The translations under genes and the position numbers were made by a program. From NCBI GenBank assembly GCA_044450785.1, contig JBIOJM010000006.1, positions 1-64,000 on the forward strand: DNA of 64,000 nucleotides. Direction: 5' to 3'. Shown one piece after another: positions 7,619-17,447 of this stretch. Each line of letters starts with the position of its first letter. The stretch's first letter is position 1. Below the pieces are notes generated by a model. It was not told the origin of the DNA and did no database searches. It was given only the letters and a program-made list of their open reading frames with translations. Origin of the DNA: JBIOJM01 sp044450785 (GTDB lineage: Bacteria > Planctomycetota > Planctomycetia > Isosphaerales > Isosphaeraceae).

Positions 7619-9076
7619 AGCTGGAGGGACTCTCGAGCGATTTGATTGTTCCATGGCCCAGGCACCCTGAAGTCAGCTCGCTCCTTCAGCCGAAATCCGT
7701 CCCGACCGATGGAAAGTGGATGCGTGGTGCGAGTTGCTCGTCGAGTAGGAAAAGTGCGTGTCTGACGATGCCACCAGCGCTAGCGCAAGGCGCGATCCGT
7801 GAGCCGATTATGGCGCCTTCTCCGCGCGTTTCTTCCCCCCGACCCCCCTGAGTTTCGCTCATGGTTCGTCTTCCAGTGCTGTCTACAACACTACGACCCA
7901 CAAACCCTCCGGCTACCTACAAGGCTGCAATCGCTCGCAACCGAGGCCATCGACCAGCTTGCTCAATTCTCAGTCCGGGACTACGCACACACATGCCGTC
8001 TTCGCCGGCAATCGGGGACGTCGCGCGAGCTTGCCCAGAGTCGGAGATATTTTCTTGCTAAAGAAAGCTGGAACAGAACGCCGACAACCTATTATCGACG
8101 GCGTTCTCCGGGTCCTGAACATGATTCCGCATAAGAAAGCAGATTCTTCCGCCAACCGCCGATCGCACTGAGTGCATCCTCGCACTATCCAAGTGTCTTA
8201 CGGATCGGTTTTCAGTTCTCAGTGGCCAGAAGTCGGCGGCCAGCGAAGACAGTTCCCCGTCTTCACTGAACACTGCTCCCCGCACCCCGGCCCCGCAACG
8301 GAGGAGCCTGAAACACGATGATCGCCCCATCATCGAACGACGATACCGTCGACAATCCCCTCAAGGACGAAGGAGCGGTCGAGGTGCTCATGCGCCTCAC
8401 GAAGACCGTGCGATTGCTACAATCGACCGACTACCACAGAAACCCCGAAAGCCGTCTCATTTCCATCACGAAGACAAATCGTCCGAAAACAGAAGCGTCA
8501 TCAATCTTAAGTGGGAGTGTCATAGGGAGTTGCTTCGACGAATTAATTGACGGAGAAAAAAGGGCGTCACGACGTAACTCCAATGCCAGCAAGGGGCTGA
8601 CGCTAGTGACGCAGGAGAAAAAAAGCGTCACGACGTAACTCTAATGCCAGCAAGGGGCTGACGCTAGTGACGCTAATGACAGTCCAAAACAGCCGTTTGT
8701 GTGCGCTTTTCGTCTTCGACGTTCACGCCATCACCGTCTAACCACTCCGGCATCCGCTCCGGGCTTCTCTTCGTCCATCCGGCACTACCTGGGCACTTAC
8801 GCTCAGTCCCCCGCCCCCCGTCCTTCGCCCTCCGCCCTTCATCAGCTCTCTCCGTCCATCCTGCGCGATTTGGGCATTTAGACTGCTGGTCGCCGTAATA
8901 CGTCCTTCTCGTTTCTGTGAGCGCGGGAGTCTCGCCCACACAAAAGCGTCCAGGACGGCCGCGCTCCCGGGATCGCGAATGTCTCACTTCGGGCCGCGAG
9001 CGGTATAATCAAACGGAGCACAGCTCTTCCCCAGGGCTGAAGCCAGGGGCTTCCGCCACGACGAATCGGGTGAACC
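7619..9076. other. Gene-poor region of about 1.45 kb
   Basis: No frame here has convincing protein character; the short ORFs are unlike the neighbours in composition. It contains the 61-bp tandem repeat (8552-8673). A stretch at about 8205-8275 is rich in CAGTTCTCAGTGG / CACTGAACACTG-like text, resembling the dispersed heptamer-like repeats found between genes in many bacteria. Two loosely related GTCCATCC...GGGCA segments lie at about 8775 and 8853. No transposase, tRNA or phage gene is visible. Confidence 0.5.
8552..8673. repeat. 61-bp tandem repeat with a 49-bp palindromic-ended core
   Basis: Two tandem copies, cores at 8564-8612 and 8625-8673. Each core begins GCGTCAC and ends GTGACGC, a perfect 7-bp terminal inverted repeat, and the two cores differ at a single base (C/T at the 18th position). 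An A-rich GGAGAAAAAA spacer precedes each copy. The core also repeats the GACGC/GCGTC theme internally (GCTGACGCTAGTGACGC). This looks like a REP/MITE-like or protein-binding palindrome rather than a gene; two copies are too few for CRISPR. Confidence 0.75.
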
Positions 9077-9688
9077 ATGTCCACGATCATACCAACGCAA
9101 CCAACAGTATCGGCTGGCATCTCCGAATGGATTCCTTCGCCTCTTTACCGGATGACCCTCGAGAAATACGAGGCGATGGTCGACTCCGGTGCGTTCTCCG
9201 AACACGACCGATTCCATCTGATCAACGGATTCTTGGTGGCCAAGATGACCCAAGGCGATCCCCATTGCACGGCGGACGATTTGTGCGGCGAGGCGCTGGC
9301 ACAGGTCATTCCGGCCGGCTGGTATGTTCGTGCGGCCAAGCCGATCAGACTTCCCCCGGATAGCAAGCCCGAGCCCGACCGGTGCGTCGTACGCGGCGCG
9401 ATTCGCGATTACAGCCGCCGCTCTCCCGGTCCCAAGGACGTCAGTCTGGTTGTTGAGGTCGCAGACAGCAGCCTGAACGACGATCGCGAGCAGGCGATGG
9501 TCTACGCCGCAAGCGGCATTCCTTTTTACTGGATCGTCAATCTGGTCGACAGCCAGGTTGAGGTCTACTCCAGCCCCAGCTCGGCCGGTTACTCTTCGCG
9601 CATCGATCACGTTGCCGGGCAGAATGTCCCGGTTGTGATCGACGGCGTTCAGGTAGGCATCATCGCCGTCGATGACATTCTGCCCTGA
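9077..9688 (+). CDS. Uma2 family (DUF820) putative endonuclease
   Basis: A 203-residue Uma2 protein: MTLEKYEAMVDSG opening helix, FHLINGFLVAKM (the family's E/D-L-hydrophobic-G-hydrophobic signature), PEPDRCVVRG (metal Asp), SLVVEVADSS (catalytic E) near residue 133, and GIPFYWIVNL. All core nuclease-fold residues appear present, so it is probably intact. The ATG at 9077 opens directly before the family start. It is only distantly similar to the Uma2 genes at 6468 and 54917, so the three are separate lineages rather than recent copies. It is followed after about 105 bp by the convergent DUF1501 gene. Confidence 0.87.
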   Translation: MSTIIPTQPTVSAGISEWIPSPLYRMTLEKYEAMVDSGAFSEHDRFHLINGFLVAKMTQGDPHCTADDLCGEALAQVIPAGWYVRAAKPIRLPPDSKPEPDRCVVRGAIRDYSRRSPGPKDVSLVVEVADSSLNDDREQAMVYAASGIPFYWIVNLVDSQVEVYSSPSSAGYSSRIDHVAGQNVPVVIDGVQVGIIAVDDILP

Positions 9689-9793
9689 CAGCCATCTCGG
9701 CCGCGGCGTCGGCAGGGCGCAGACTCGCCAGCAGGGCGCGAGGTGGGCTCGCGCGCATGTTCCGCGGTATCAAGTCGGGCCTACGCCGACGGC

Positions 9794-10091
9794 TCAGGCG
9801 AGGATCTCTCGCGCGACGCGCCCGCTCACGTCGGTGAGGCGGAAGTCGCGCCCGCTGTAGCGGTATGTCAGGCGCTCGTGGTCGAGGCCCATGAGGTGGA
9901 GGATCGTGGCGTGCAGGTCGTGGACGTGCATGCGGTTCTCGACCGCTTGCATTCCCAGTTCGTCGGTCGCGCCGTGGACGAACCCCCCTTTGACACCCCC
10001 GCCGGCCAGCCACATCGAGAAGCCCAGGCTGTGGTGGTCGCGGCCCTTGGCTCCTTCGGAATAAGGAGTCCGGCCAAATTCACCTCCCCAG
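9794..10091. repeat. 298-bp direct repeat, copy B
   Basis: The 3' end of the intact DUF1501 gene, duplicated as copy A at 7233-7530. See the pseudogene entry there for the break point. Confidence 0.8.
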
Positions 10092-11278
10092 ATGACCAGC
10101 GTTTCGTCGAGCAGCCCGCGGGCTTTCAGGTCCTTGAGGAGCGCGGCGATCGGTCGATCGCTCTTCTGGGCATGATCGCGGTGCCGGGTGATGTCTTGAT
10201 GATCGTCCCAGGGTTGATCGCTGCCGTAGTAGACCTGGACGACTCGCACGCCGCGTTCCACCAATCGCCGCGCGATCAAGCAGGCGGACGCGAACTCGCC
10301 TGTGCCGTAAAGGGCCCGCGTCACGGCCGATTCTCGGGCCATGTCGAACGCCTCTCGTGCCTCGAACTGCATGCGGAACGCCATCTCCAGCGACGCGATT
10401 CGCGCCTCAAGCGCGTCGTCCCGGCCGCGCGCGCCCAGGTGCTCACGGTTCAGGGCCTGAAGCAGGTCGAGCTGCGCCCGCTGTGCCGGCGGTGACAGGT
10501 GACGGTTCATGACGTCGCGGATGATCCGGTCCGGGTCGATCGATTGATTGCGAATGTGCGTCCCTTGATAGATGCCGGGCAGGAAGCTGTTGCTCCACAA
10601 CTGAGGACCGACGACCGGCTTGCCGGGGCAGAGGACCACGAAGCCCGGCAGGTTCTGGTTCTCCGTACCCAGGCCGAAGGTCAGCCAGGAACCCAGACTG
10701 GGCCGGATCGGCTGCATGTTGCCCGAGTTCATCATCAAGAGCGAGGGTTCGTGGTTCGGGTTGTCGGTGTACATCGAGCGGACCACGCAAATCTCGTCGA
10801 TGCAGGCGGCGAGATGCGGGAAGAGTTCCGTTACCTCGATTCCGCTCTGGCCGTGAGGCCGGGCTGAAAACGGCGAGGGCATGACCTTGCCGCGCTTGCG
10901 GCGCCCGGTCATGAGCGCGGCGGGCGGATCCTGGCCCGCGTACCGGTGCAGGGCCGGCTTGGGGTCGAACGTGTCAACGTGCGACGGGCCTCCGTTCATG
11001 AACAGGAAGATGACCCGCTTGGCCCGCGCGGTGAAGTGCGGGGGCCGGGGAGCCAGAGGAGAACTTGGGAGCGCCCCCTCCGCGCCGCCGGACGTCGCGG
11101 CTCGCGCATCTCCGGCCATGATCAGCATCCCGGCATCGGCCAGTACGCTGGTCAATCCCAAGGCGCCGAAGCCGCCCCCCATCCGGCAGAAGAGCGCACG
11201 GCGGGTCAAGGACGAGCCGGAGCCATCCATTTCGCCCAGACCAGGCCCGGACGCTGGTTGATCGTTCCTCTGTTGCAT
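9794..11278 (-). CDS. DUF1501 family protein (sulfatase-like, Tat-exported)
   Basis: A 494-residue DUF1501 protein, an alkaline-phosphatase/sulfatase-superfamily relative typical of planctomycetes and usually paired with a PSCyt1/DUF1549/DUF1553 gene, as here. Seen: twin-arginine leader SLTRRALFCRMGGGFGALGL at residues 24-43, VIFLFMNGGPSHVDTFDPKP (metal-site region) near 85-104, then GSWLTFGLGTENQNLPGFVV, VVQVYYGSDQPWDDH, WGGEFGRTPY and HHSLGFSMWLAGGGVKGG near the C-terminus. The ATG at 11278 is chosen because AGAGG lies 9 nt upstream; the next ATG at 11320 lacks good spacing. It begins about 60 bp after the stop of the upstream gene at 11340, so they probably form one operon. Its substrate is unknown. 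Confidence 0.9.
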   Translation of the reverse strand: MQQRNDQPASGPGLGEMDGSGSSLTRRALFCRMGGGFGALGLTSVLADAGMLIMAGDARAATSGGAEGALPSSPLAPRPPHFTARAKRVIFLFMNGGPSHVDTFDPKPALHRYAGQDPPAALMTGRRKRGKVMPSPFSARPHGQSGIEVTELFPHLAACIDEICVVRSMYTDNPNHEPSLLMMNSGNMQPIRPSLGSWLTFGLGTENQNLPGFVVLCPGKPVVGPQLWSNSFLPGIYQGTHIRNQSIDPDRIIRDVMNRHLSPPAQRAQLDLLQALNREHLGARGRDDALEARIASLEMAFRMQFEAREAFDMARESAVTRALYGTGEFASACLIARRLVERGVRVVQVYYGSDQPWDDHQDITRHRDHAQKSDRPIAALLKDLKARGLLDETLVIWGGEFGRTPYSEGAKGRDHHSLGFSMWLAGGGVKGGFVHGATDELGMQAVENRMHVHDLHATILHLMGLDHERLTYRYSGRDFRLTDVSGRVAREILA

Positions 11279-11339
11279 GGCCGCTTGCCTCTCGGTTTGA
11301 CTGCGCGGGTCGGCCGACATCCCTCAACTTGAGTGGATA

Positions 11340-13769
11340 TCAGTCAATAAATAAAAACTCGTTGGTCGCCAGCAGGGCCTGGGTGTAACATTCCCAGCGG
11401 TTCAGTTCGGTGCGCGGGCGCATGGCGCTCGTGGTCGTCGGCTCGGGCGCCTGGAGATACGCCGATCCGAGCTTCAGCTCGCGGTCGGTCGCGGTCCGGC
11501 CGTAGAGCAGGACATATGCCTCGCGGATGCGATCGGCATCGTCCTGGCGGGTCGGCGAGGCTGCCAGCAGCCGCGCGGCGACCGCCCGGGCGCTTGCGGC
11601 CATGAACTCGCTGTTGAGCACGAAGAGCTGTTGCAGCGGGACGGTCGTTTGGGCGCGACGGTCGCTGGTAATATTGGGATCGGGAAAATCGAAGAGGCGG
11701 AGCATCCAGGCCAGGTCGTGCCGGCTGACGGCGGCGTAGACGGTGCGGCGCTGGTTGCCGGGTGCGTCGAGGCTGACCGAGGGACCGCCGAGCATCGAGT
11801 CAAGCCGCCCCGCGGTGGCCAGCATGGCGTCGCGCCAGGCCTCGACATCCAGGCGGCGGCGGTTCATCCGCCACAGGAGCGTGTTGCCCGGGTCTTTCGC
11901 GAAACCTGGGGAGTCGATCCGGCTGCTTTGTTGGTAGACCGCCGAGAGCATGATCTCGCGGTGCAGCGCCTTGAGCGACCAGCCGGATGCGACGAACCGG
12001 TGAGTCAGCCAGTCGAGCAGCTCGGGGTGGGTCGGCCGTTCACCCAGCGTGCCGAAGTTGCTGGAGGTGGCAACCAGCCCGCGGCCGAAGTGGTCCTGCC
12101 AGATCCGGTTGACCATCACGCGCGCAGTGAGCGGGTTGTCCGCACTCGCAATCGCACGTGCCAGTTCGAGCCGGCCGCTGCCGTGCTGGAAGGGGAATCG
12201 ATCGCCGCCCAGGACGGCCAGGAACCGCCGCGGGACCTTGGCCCCCGGCGTGTCCGCGTTGCCCCGGATCAAGACGGGCATTTCGGTCAGCCGGGATGCT
12301 TCGCCCAGCGTGTGGATCACGGGATACTTGGGCGGGGTGTTCTTCTTCAAGCGGCCCAGGTCGGTCCGCAATGCAGCCAGTTTTGCCTTGGCCTCGGCCG
12401 GCAGCAACGTTTCGACCCGCTTGAGCTGGTCCGGCGGCACCTTTGGTTTCAATCGCCCTGCTTCCGCCTTGAGGAATGCCGCGATCTCCTTTTCCTTCGC
12501 CTGGACCGCGGAGAGAGCCTTGTCGTACATCTCGACCTGCTCTTTCGGCGCGGCGGGCACTTCCACGTACTCGGTGCTGGCGAAGACGCCGGTCAGGGCG
12601 TAGTAATCGGTTGTCGGGATCGGGTCGTACTTGTGGTCGTGGCAGCGGGCGCAGGCGACCGTCAGGCCCAAGAAACCGCGGGTCAGGGTGTCGATGCGAT
12701 CGGCGTACTGGTCGAGTTTCTTGGAGTCGCCGTAGTAGACCGGCCCGCAAGCGAAGAAGCCCAGGGCGGCCAGGCGGTCGAGCCGCCCGGGCCCCTCGAT
12801 CAAGTCGCCCGCAACCTGCTCGATGATGAACTGGTCGTAGGGCAAGTCGCGGTTCATGGACCGGACCACCCAGTCGCGATAGCGGAACCCGTTGGGGTAG
12901 AGCCTGGGCTGGAACGAGTGGGCCTGGTCCTCACCGTAGCGCGCCACGTCGAGCCAGTATCGTCCCCAGCGCTCGCCGTGGTGGGGCGAGGCCAGCAGCC
13001 GGTCGACAACCCGGGCGAACGCGTTCGGCGCGTCGTCACGGACGAATGCGTCGATCTCCTCGGGGGTCGGCGGTAGCCCGATCAGGTCGAAAGTGGCGCG
13101 GCGAATCAGGGCCGGCTTGTCGGCCGCCGGCGCGGGCGCCAGCCCGTTCTGTTCCAGCTTGGCCAGGATGAACCGGTCGATCGGCGAACCGGGCCAGGTG
13201 TCGTCCTGGACCGGCGGCGGTGCTGGATTCCGGACCGGCTGCAACGACCAGAGCATCCGGCCCTGCGCCGACATTGCGACCGTGCTGGTCGTGCCTGCGT
13301 TCGAATCCGTGGATGTGACGTTCCGTGCACCGACCCCTGGACGAGCCTCGGGCCAGGGTGCACCCTGCTTGACCCACTCGGTCAAGGCGGCGATCTCCTC
13401 GTCCTTGAGCTTTCCCTTGGGGGGCATCTGCACTTCCCCCCCATAGCGGATCGCCTCGATCAGAAGGCTCTCTTCCGGCTTGCCCGGTACCACGACCGGG
13501 CCTGTCTCGCCCCCTCTGAGCATCGCGTCACGCGCATCGAGCCGCAACCCTCCCTTGTGCTTCTCCGTGCCGTGGCACTCCAGGCAACGCGAAGCCAGCA
13601 CCGGGCGGACCCGCGCTTCGAAGAGCTCGTCCTGTGCCGGGTCGGGCTTATCCTTGGTCGGACGAAGATCGCCCGCCGCAACATCCATTGGCGAAATCGC
13701 CGCGACGGCAAGCCACAACCACGGCCAGATCCAGCCCCGGAAAACTGGCCGCAGGGAAGAGCCCATCAT
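11340..13769 (-). CDS. PSCyt1 / DUF1549 / DUF1553 domain protein
   Basis: An 809-residue secreted planctomycete cytochrome-like protein. Seen: signal peptide with WIWPWLWLAVAAIS core, a single haem-c motif CLECH at residues 62-66 followed by KHKGGLRLD (PSCyt1), a linker, DUF1549 (IDRFILAKLEQNGLAPAP, FDLIGLPPTPEEIDAFV, RWGRYWLDVARYGEDQ, ACARCHDHKYDPI) and C-terminal DUF1553 (LTARVMVNRIWQDHFGRG, LLDWLTHRFVASGWSLKALH, DRELKLGSAYL). A second CxxCH sits in DUF1549 (CARCHDHK). The ATG pair at 13769/13766 precedes the signal peptide; the frame extends 14 codons further without reason. It is paired with the downstream DUF1501 gene. The family is common in planctomycetes but biochemically uncharacterised. 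Confidence 0.9.
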   Translation of the reverse strand: MMGSSLRPVFRGWIWPWLWLAVAAISPMDVAAGDLRPTKDKPDPAQDELFEARVRPVLASRCLECHGTEKHKGGLRLDARDAMLRGGETGPVVVPGKPEESLLIEAIRYGGEVQMPPKGKLKDEEIAALTEWVKQGAPWPEARPGVGARNVTSTDSNAGTTSTVAMSAQGRMLWSLQPVRNPAPPPVQDDTWPGSPIDRFILAKLEQNGLAPAPAADKPALIRRATFDLIGLPPTPEEIDAFVRDDAPNAFARVVDRLLASPHHGERWGRYWLDVARYGEDQAHSFQPRLYPNGFRYRDWVVRSMNRDLPYDQFIIEQVAGDLIEGPGRLDRLAALGFFACGPVYYGDSKKLDQYADRIDTLTRGFLGLTVACARCHDHKYDPIPTTDYYALTGVFASTEYVEVPAAPKEQVEMYDKALSAVQAKEKEIAAFLKAEAGRLKPKVPPDQLKRVETLLPAEAKAKLAALRTDLGRLKKNTPPKYPVIHTLGEASRLTEMPVLIRGNADTPGAKVPRRFLAVLGGDRFPFQHGSGRLELARAIASADNPLTARVMVNRIWQDHFGRGLVATSSNFGTLGERPTHPELLDWLTHRFVASGWSLKALHREIMLSAVYQQSSRIDSPGFAKDPGNTLLWRMNRRRLDVEAWRDAMLATAGRLDSMLGGPSVSLDAPGNQRRTVYAAVSRHDLAWMLRLFDFPDPNITSDRRAQTTVPLQQLFVLNSEFMAASARAVAARLLAASPTRQDDADRIREAYVLLYGRTATDRELKLGSAYLQAPEPTTTSAMRPRTELNRWECYTQALLATNEFLFID

Positions 13770-14001
13770 GTCCGTCTCCGCTGAACCAAAAGTTTGACTG
13801 ATATTAAACATCGGTCACGCAGCGGAGAATGTCAAGGCTTTAGCTTGAAGCGGGTGCGACACGCGCGGGTATCGAAGACACGATCGCCGTGGGCTCTGAC
13901 GGCCTCAAGAGCGGGTATCGTTGGGCGCCTTCGTGGTAGGGTCTTCCAACGGAGATCCGTGAGGCCCAGTCCGGCCATGGCGAGAGCCTTTTTCTCGGTA
14001 G

Positions 14002-15968
14002 GTGATCCGGCTAACCTGGAAGACGGCCCGGCAGTGTCCTCATCGTCCGCACCAGGTCTCCCGGGGGACCAGTCATCCCGAGCGCGGTGGGTTGGCCGCG
14101 CCGAGGGAGCAGGGTCTCTCCGCCACCGTCGCCTATCCCGGACCCCAGCCTCCCGCGGAGAACCACGACGACTCCGATCGCACAGCCGGTCACGTCAATG
14201 GCCGGGCGGGTGCAACGGCCCTCAACGAGCGCTTCCGCACGGTCCGACTGTACGCCCGAGGAGGGCTGGGCGAGGTCTTTCTCGCCATCGACTCCGAGCT
14301 GGATCGTCAGGTGGCTCTGAAAGAGCTGCAGGCCTACCACGCGCATGACCCGGTCAGCCAGTCGCGCTTCCTCCGGGAGGCCAGGGTCACCGGGCGGTTA
14401 GAGCACCCGGGAATCGTGCCGGTCTACGGCCTGGGTCGATACACCGATGGCCGCCCGTATTATGCGATGCGATTCATCGAGGAGGAGACCCTCGCGCAGG
14501 CGATCGAACGGTTCCACGAACCCGAGGGTGCTCTGCGTGAGCCCGGCATGCGGGAATTGGCGTTCCGCCGGCTGTTGCGCAGCGTCATCGACGCCTGCAA
14601 CGCGGTCGCTTATGCACACAGCCGCGGCGTTGTGCACCGGGACCTGAAGCCCGAGAACATCATGCTCGGGCGGTTCGGAGAGACGCTCGTCGTTGATTGG
14701 GGGGTCGCGAGGCCGCTCGCGGATCCCAACGGTGAATTGTCCGATGAGTCCTCCCTGGGCCCACTCGCCGATGAGTCCTCCTTGACCCGCCCCGGCTCGG
14801 TGATCGGGACCCCGCAGTACATGAGTCCCGAGCAGGCGGCGGGCAACCTTGCCCGCGTCGAGCCGGCCAGCGATATCTATGGTCTGGGGGCGACTCTTTA
14901 CTGTCTGCTGGTCGGGCATGGGCCTTTCTCGACCTGCGGCGGGTGCGCCGTGGCATCTTCCCCGCACCGCGCCGGCTGCGCCGGTCGATCGATCCGACAC
15001 TCGAGGCGATCTGCCTGAAAGCCATGGCGCTCCAGCCGGAGAATCGCCATGCCACCCCGCTCGCTCTGGCCGAGGAGATCGAGGCCTGGCTGGCCGACGT
15101 CCGCTACCGTGGGGAGCAGGAACGGGCGCTCAACGACGTCAAGCGGTCGCTGGCCCGCCTCTGTATCGAGCGCGCAACGAACCTCTTCGGCCGGAAGATG
15201 CCCAAGGAGGGGATGCTCTGGCTGGCCCGTGCTCTGGAGAATACATGCCCGGCCTCGCCGGGCATCGAGCGTGTCGTCCGCGCGAGCCTGGGCGGTTGGC
15301 ATGCCGCGGCAAACTTGATTGAGCGGACCCTCCCGCACGCCGGCGGCGTTCATGCCGTGGCGTTCAGCCCTGACGGGCGGAGGCTGGCGACTGTGAGCAC
15401 GGATCGGACAGCGCGGCTCTGGGACGTCGCCAAGGGGGCGCTGCTCTCGTCTCCAATTCGCCATGAGAGGACCGTCGGCGCGATGGCCTTCAGCCCGGAC
15501 GGGCGACTGGTTGCCACGGCGTGTGACGACGGAACGGTCAGACAGTGGGATGCGATGACCGGGGCTGCCGTCGTCGGCCCAATCCGGCACGATGCGCCGG
15601 TCACCGCCGTGCTCTTCAGCCCCGACGGGTCGATGATCGCGACGGGGGGCCGGGATGGGACCGTCCGGCTCTGGGGTGCCGACACCGCTCTGCCGATCGG
15701 CCCACCCCTGGAGCACCCGGGCGAAGTGCATGCCCTGGCGTTCAGTCCCGATAGCCGGCGGCTTGCGACAGCGTGTTCCGACGCGATAGCGCGGTGCTGG
15801 CGGGTCCTCGCTCCCGTCACGGGAGACGTGGAGCGGGTCGCCTGCTGGGTCCGTGTCACGACCGAGCTTGACTTTGACGAGGGCGATGCGATTCGCCCCC
15901 TGGACCAACTGGCTGTCTGGGAGCTTCGCCGCCGCTTGCACGAACTCGGAGGGTCGCCCGTCAGGTGA
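14002..15968 (+). pseudogene. Broken Ser/Thr protein kinase-WD40 gene
   Basis: A planctomycete-type Hanks kinase with WD40 repeats, split across two frames. Frame 1 (to about 14931) encodes the kinase core: RGGLGEVF glycine loop, VALKEL lysine, HRDLKPEN catalytic loop, VDWGVARP in place of DFG, GTPQYMSPEQA and DIYGLGATLYCLLVG. Right after GHGPF the frame ends and frame 2 (about 14929-15968) resumes with LDLRRVRRGIFPAPRR, which normally sits about 30 residues further on; a small internal deletion plus frameshift is therefore likely. Frame 2 then has the kinase C-lobe, then about four WD40 blades (AFSPDGRRLATVS...RLWD) and the family's usual tail. Either half could be expressed alone, but no new start site is evident. 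The N-terminal start is uncertain. Confidence 0.75.
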
Positions 15969-15971
15969 AGG

Positions 15972-17303
15972 TCACCTTGCCATGGCGATGATCCCTCCCG
16001 TGCGCGGGCCGGCGGACTTGGTTTCCGCCGGGGGCTTGAGGCTCTCCAGGAAGCCGATGATCGCCTTGCGATCGGCGCTGGCGAGGGACTCGAATGCCTT
16101 GGTGACGCTGGCCGCGCCGCCATGATGCCGGCGGATCGCGGCTTCCAAGGTTGGTGATCCGCCGTCGTGGAAGTAAGGAGCACTGCCGGCGACGCCCCAG
16201 AGCGGGGGTGTCTTCCACTCATCCGGCAGCGGATGATCGTCCGGTAGCGGGGCACTCGGGATCTCGGCGTAACCGCCCCCCAGTTCGTTCGGGTTGGTGA
16301 GCCGATGCAGGAGGAAATCGCTGTAGACGCCCACCACGCCACCCATCACGGGTGTATGACAGCCTGTGCATCCAATCTGCTGGAACAACGCCTTGCCGCG
16401 CTCGCATTGCTCTTGTTCCTTCGGGTCGAGCGGCAGGACTTCGGTCGGCCGGGGCAAGGTGTCGACGAAGGCCACCAGCGAGCGGAACTGTGCCTGGTCC
16501 AGGTCGGGATTGACCTTTGTTGAGGCATGGCGAGCCCACGGCCTGGCCTGTTCCATCATCGGGTTGCCCAGGCCGAGCTCGTTGGCGCAGGCGGAGGCGA
16601 CGAACTCTTCCAGCGTCGCGAACTGCGCCTTCCAGCCAAACTTACCGATCCGGCCGTCCGGCAAGACGCGCGGCCGGCCCGGCGGGACGCCGTCCAGATC
16701 GGCCAGCAGCTCCTTGCCGATCGCCTGCAACGACCTGCGCCGGCTCTGGTTCAGGATACTCTTGGTCGAGATCCGGTCGATCCAGCCCGCACCAAACAAC
16801 GCCGTCGTGTTGACGCTCTGGATGCGCACCGGGTCGAAATCCCTCGTTTCCACGAAACAGCCACCGACAACCTTCAGACCGCCGGGCACGACCGCGAAGA
16901 AATCGTGGAGCCCCGTCTGACTTTCCCGGCAGTCCTTCGAGATGGCGAATCGATGAAGCACCCCACCCTTCACGTCGGGTCGCCCCGGCACGGGATGGAC
17001 CTCAAAGGCCGTCACGTTTTTCGTGGAGTCACCCCCGCCCCCAACACCCCCCTGGAAGTGGCAGGACACGCAGGAGCGTTCGTTGAATACGGGCCCCAGA
17101 CCATCGCCCCCGGCCAGGGGGTCACCTGGTTTCCACTCATGCTCGAACAGGGTCAGACCAGCCTCCTTGACCGCCGCGCTGGCGCGAGGGGCTCGGAGGA
17201 CCGGAATGCCGGGAGTCTGAATCCAGAGCATCCACGAGCCCAAGAGCACCGAGAATCCAAGACCGACCCGCCGACGAATTCGAGCCAAGGAGCTAACGGA
17301 CAT
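15972..17303 (-). CDS. Di-haem oxidoreductase (DUF1111/DHOR), thiol-oxidoreductase-like
   Basis: A 443-residue exported c-type cytochrome of the DUF1111 (di-haem oxidoreductase, putative peroxidase) family. Seen: N-terminal signal (SVLLGSWMLWI), GLGPVFNERSCVSCHFQGG with haem motif CVSCH at residues 78-82, and a second haem motif CTGCH near 312-316, followed by SDFLLHRL, WKTPPLWGVAGSAPYFHDGG and AIRRHHGGAA, all family landmarks. It probably transfers electrons in the periplasm; the substrate is unknown. The ATG at 17303 has GGGAG 8 nt upstream; 27 further in-frame codons upstream lack a start signal. It is convergent with the kinase pseudogene, 3 bp apart. Confidence 0.9.
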   Translation of the reverse strand: MSVSSLARIRRRVGLGFSVLLGSWMLWIQTPGIPVLRAPRASAAVKEAGLTLFEHEWKPGDPLAGGDGLGPVFNERSCVSCHFQGGVGGGGDSTKNVTAFEVHPVPGRPDVKGGVLHRFAISKDCRESQTGLHDFFAVVPGGLKVVGGCFVETRDFDPVRIQSVNTTALFGAGWIDRISTKSILNQSRRRSLQAIGKELLADLDGVPPGRPRVLPDGRIGKFGWKAQFATLEEFVASACANELGLGNPMMEQARPWARHASTKVNPDLDQAQFRSLVAFVDTLPRPTEVLPLDPKEQEQCERGKALFQQIGCTGCHTPVMGGVVGVYSDFLLHRLTNPNELGGGYAEIPSAPLPDDHPLPDEWKTPPLWGVAGSAPYFHDGGSPTLEAAIRRHHGGAASVTKAFESLASADRKAIIGFLESLKPPAETKSAGPRTGGIIAMAR

Positions 17304-17447
17304 GGTGAGGTCTCCCCAGGGAAAAGGGGCCGCCGCCCTGAAACGACGAGAAGAAGAGATCGACCCGGTTTTGGTCTCTGACAATTATCCGATCTCGGAC
17401 AATTGTAGAAATCGCCCCGAATTCCTTCAAGGGGGTTCTCAATTTTT

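Noticed and set aside
8318..8638. 106-residue plus-strand ORF
   Set aside because: It reads through the 61-bp tandem repeat, has no domain or clear ribosome site.
8552..8673. CRISPR array or integron attC site
   Set aside because: Only two copies, 12-bp spacer, no cas genes; attC core sequences are absent.
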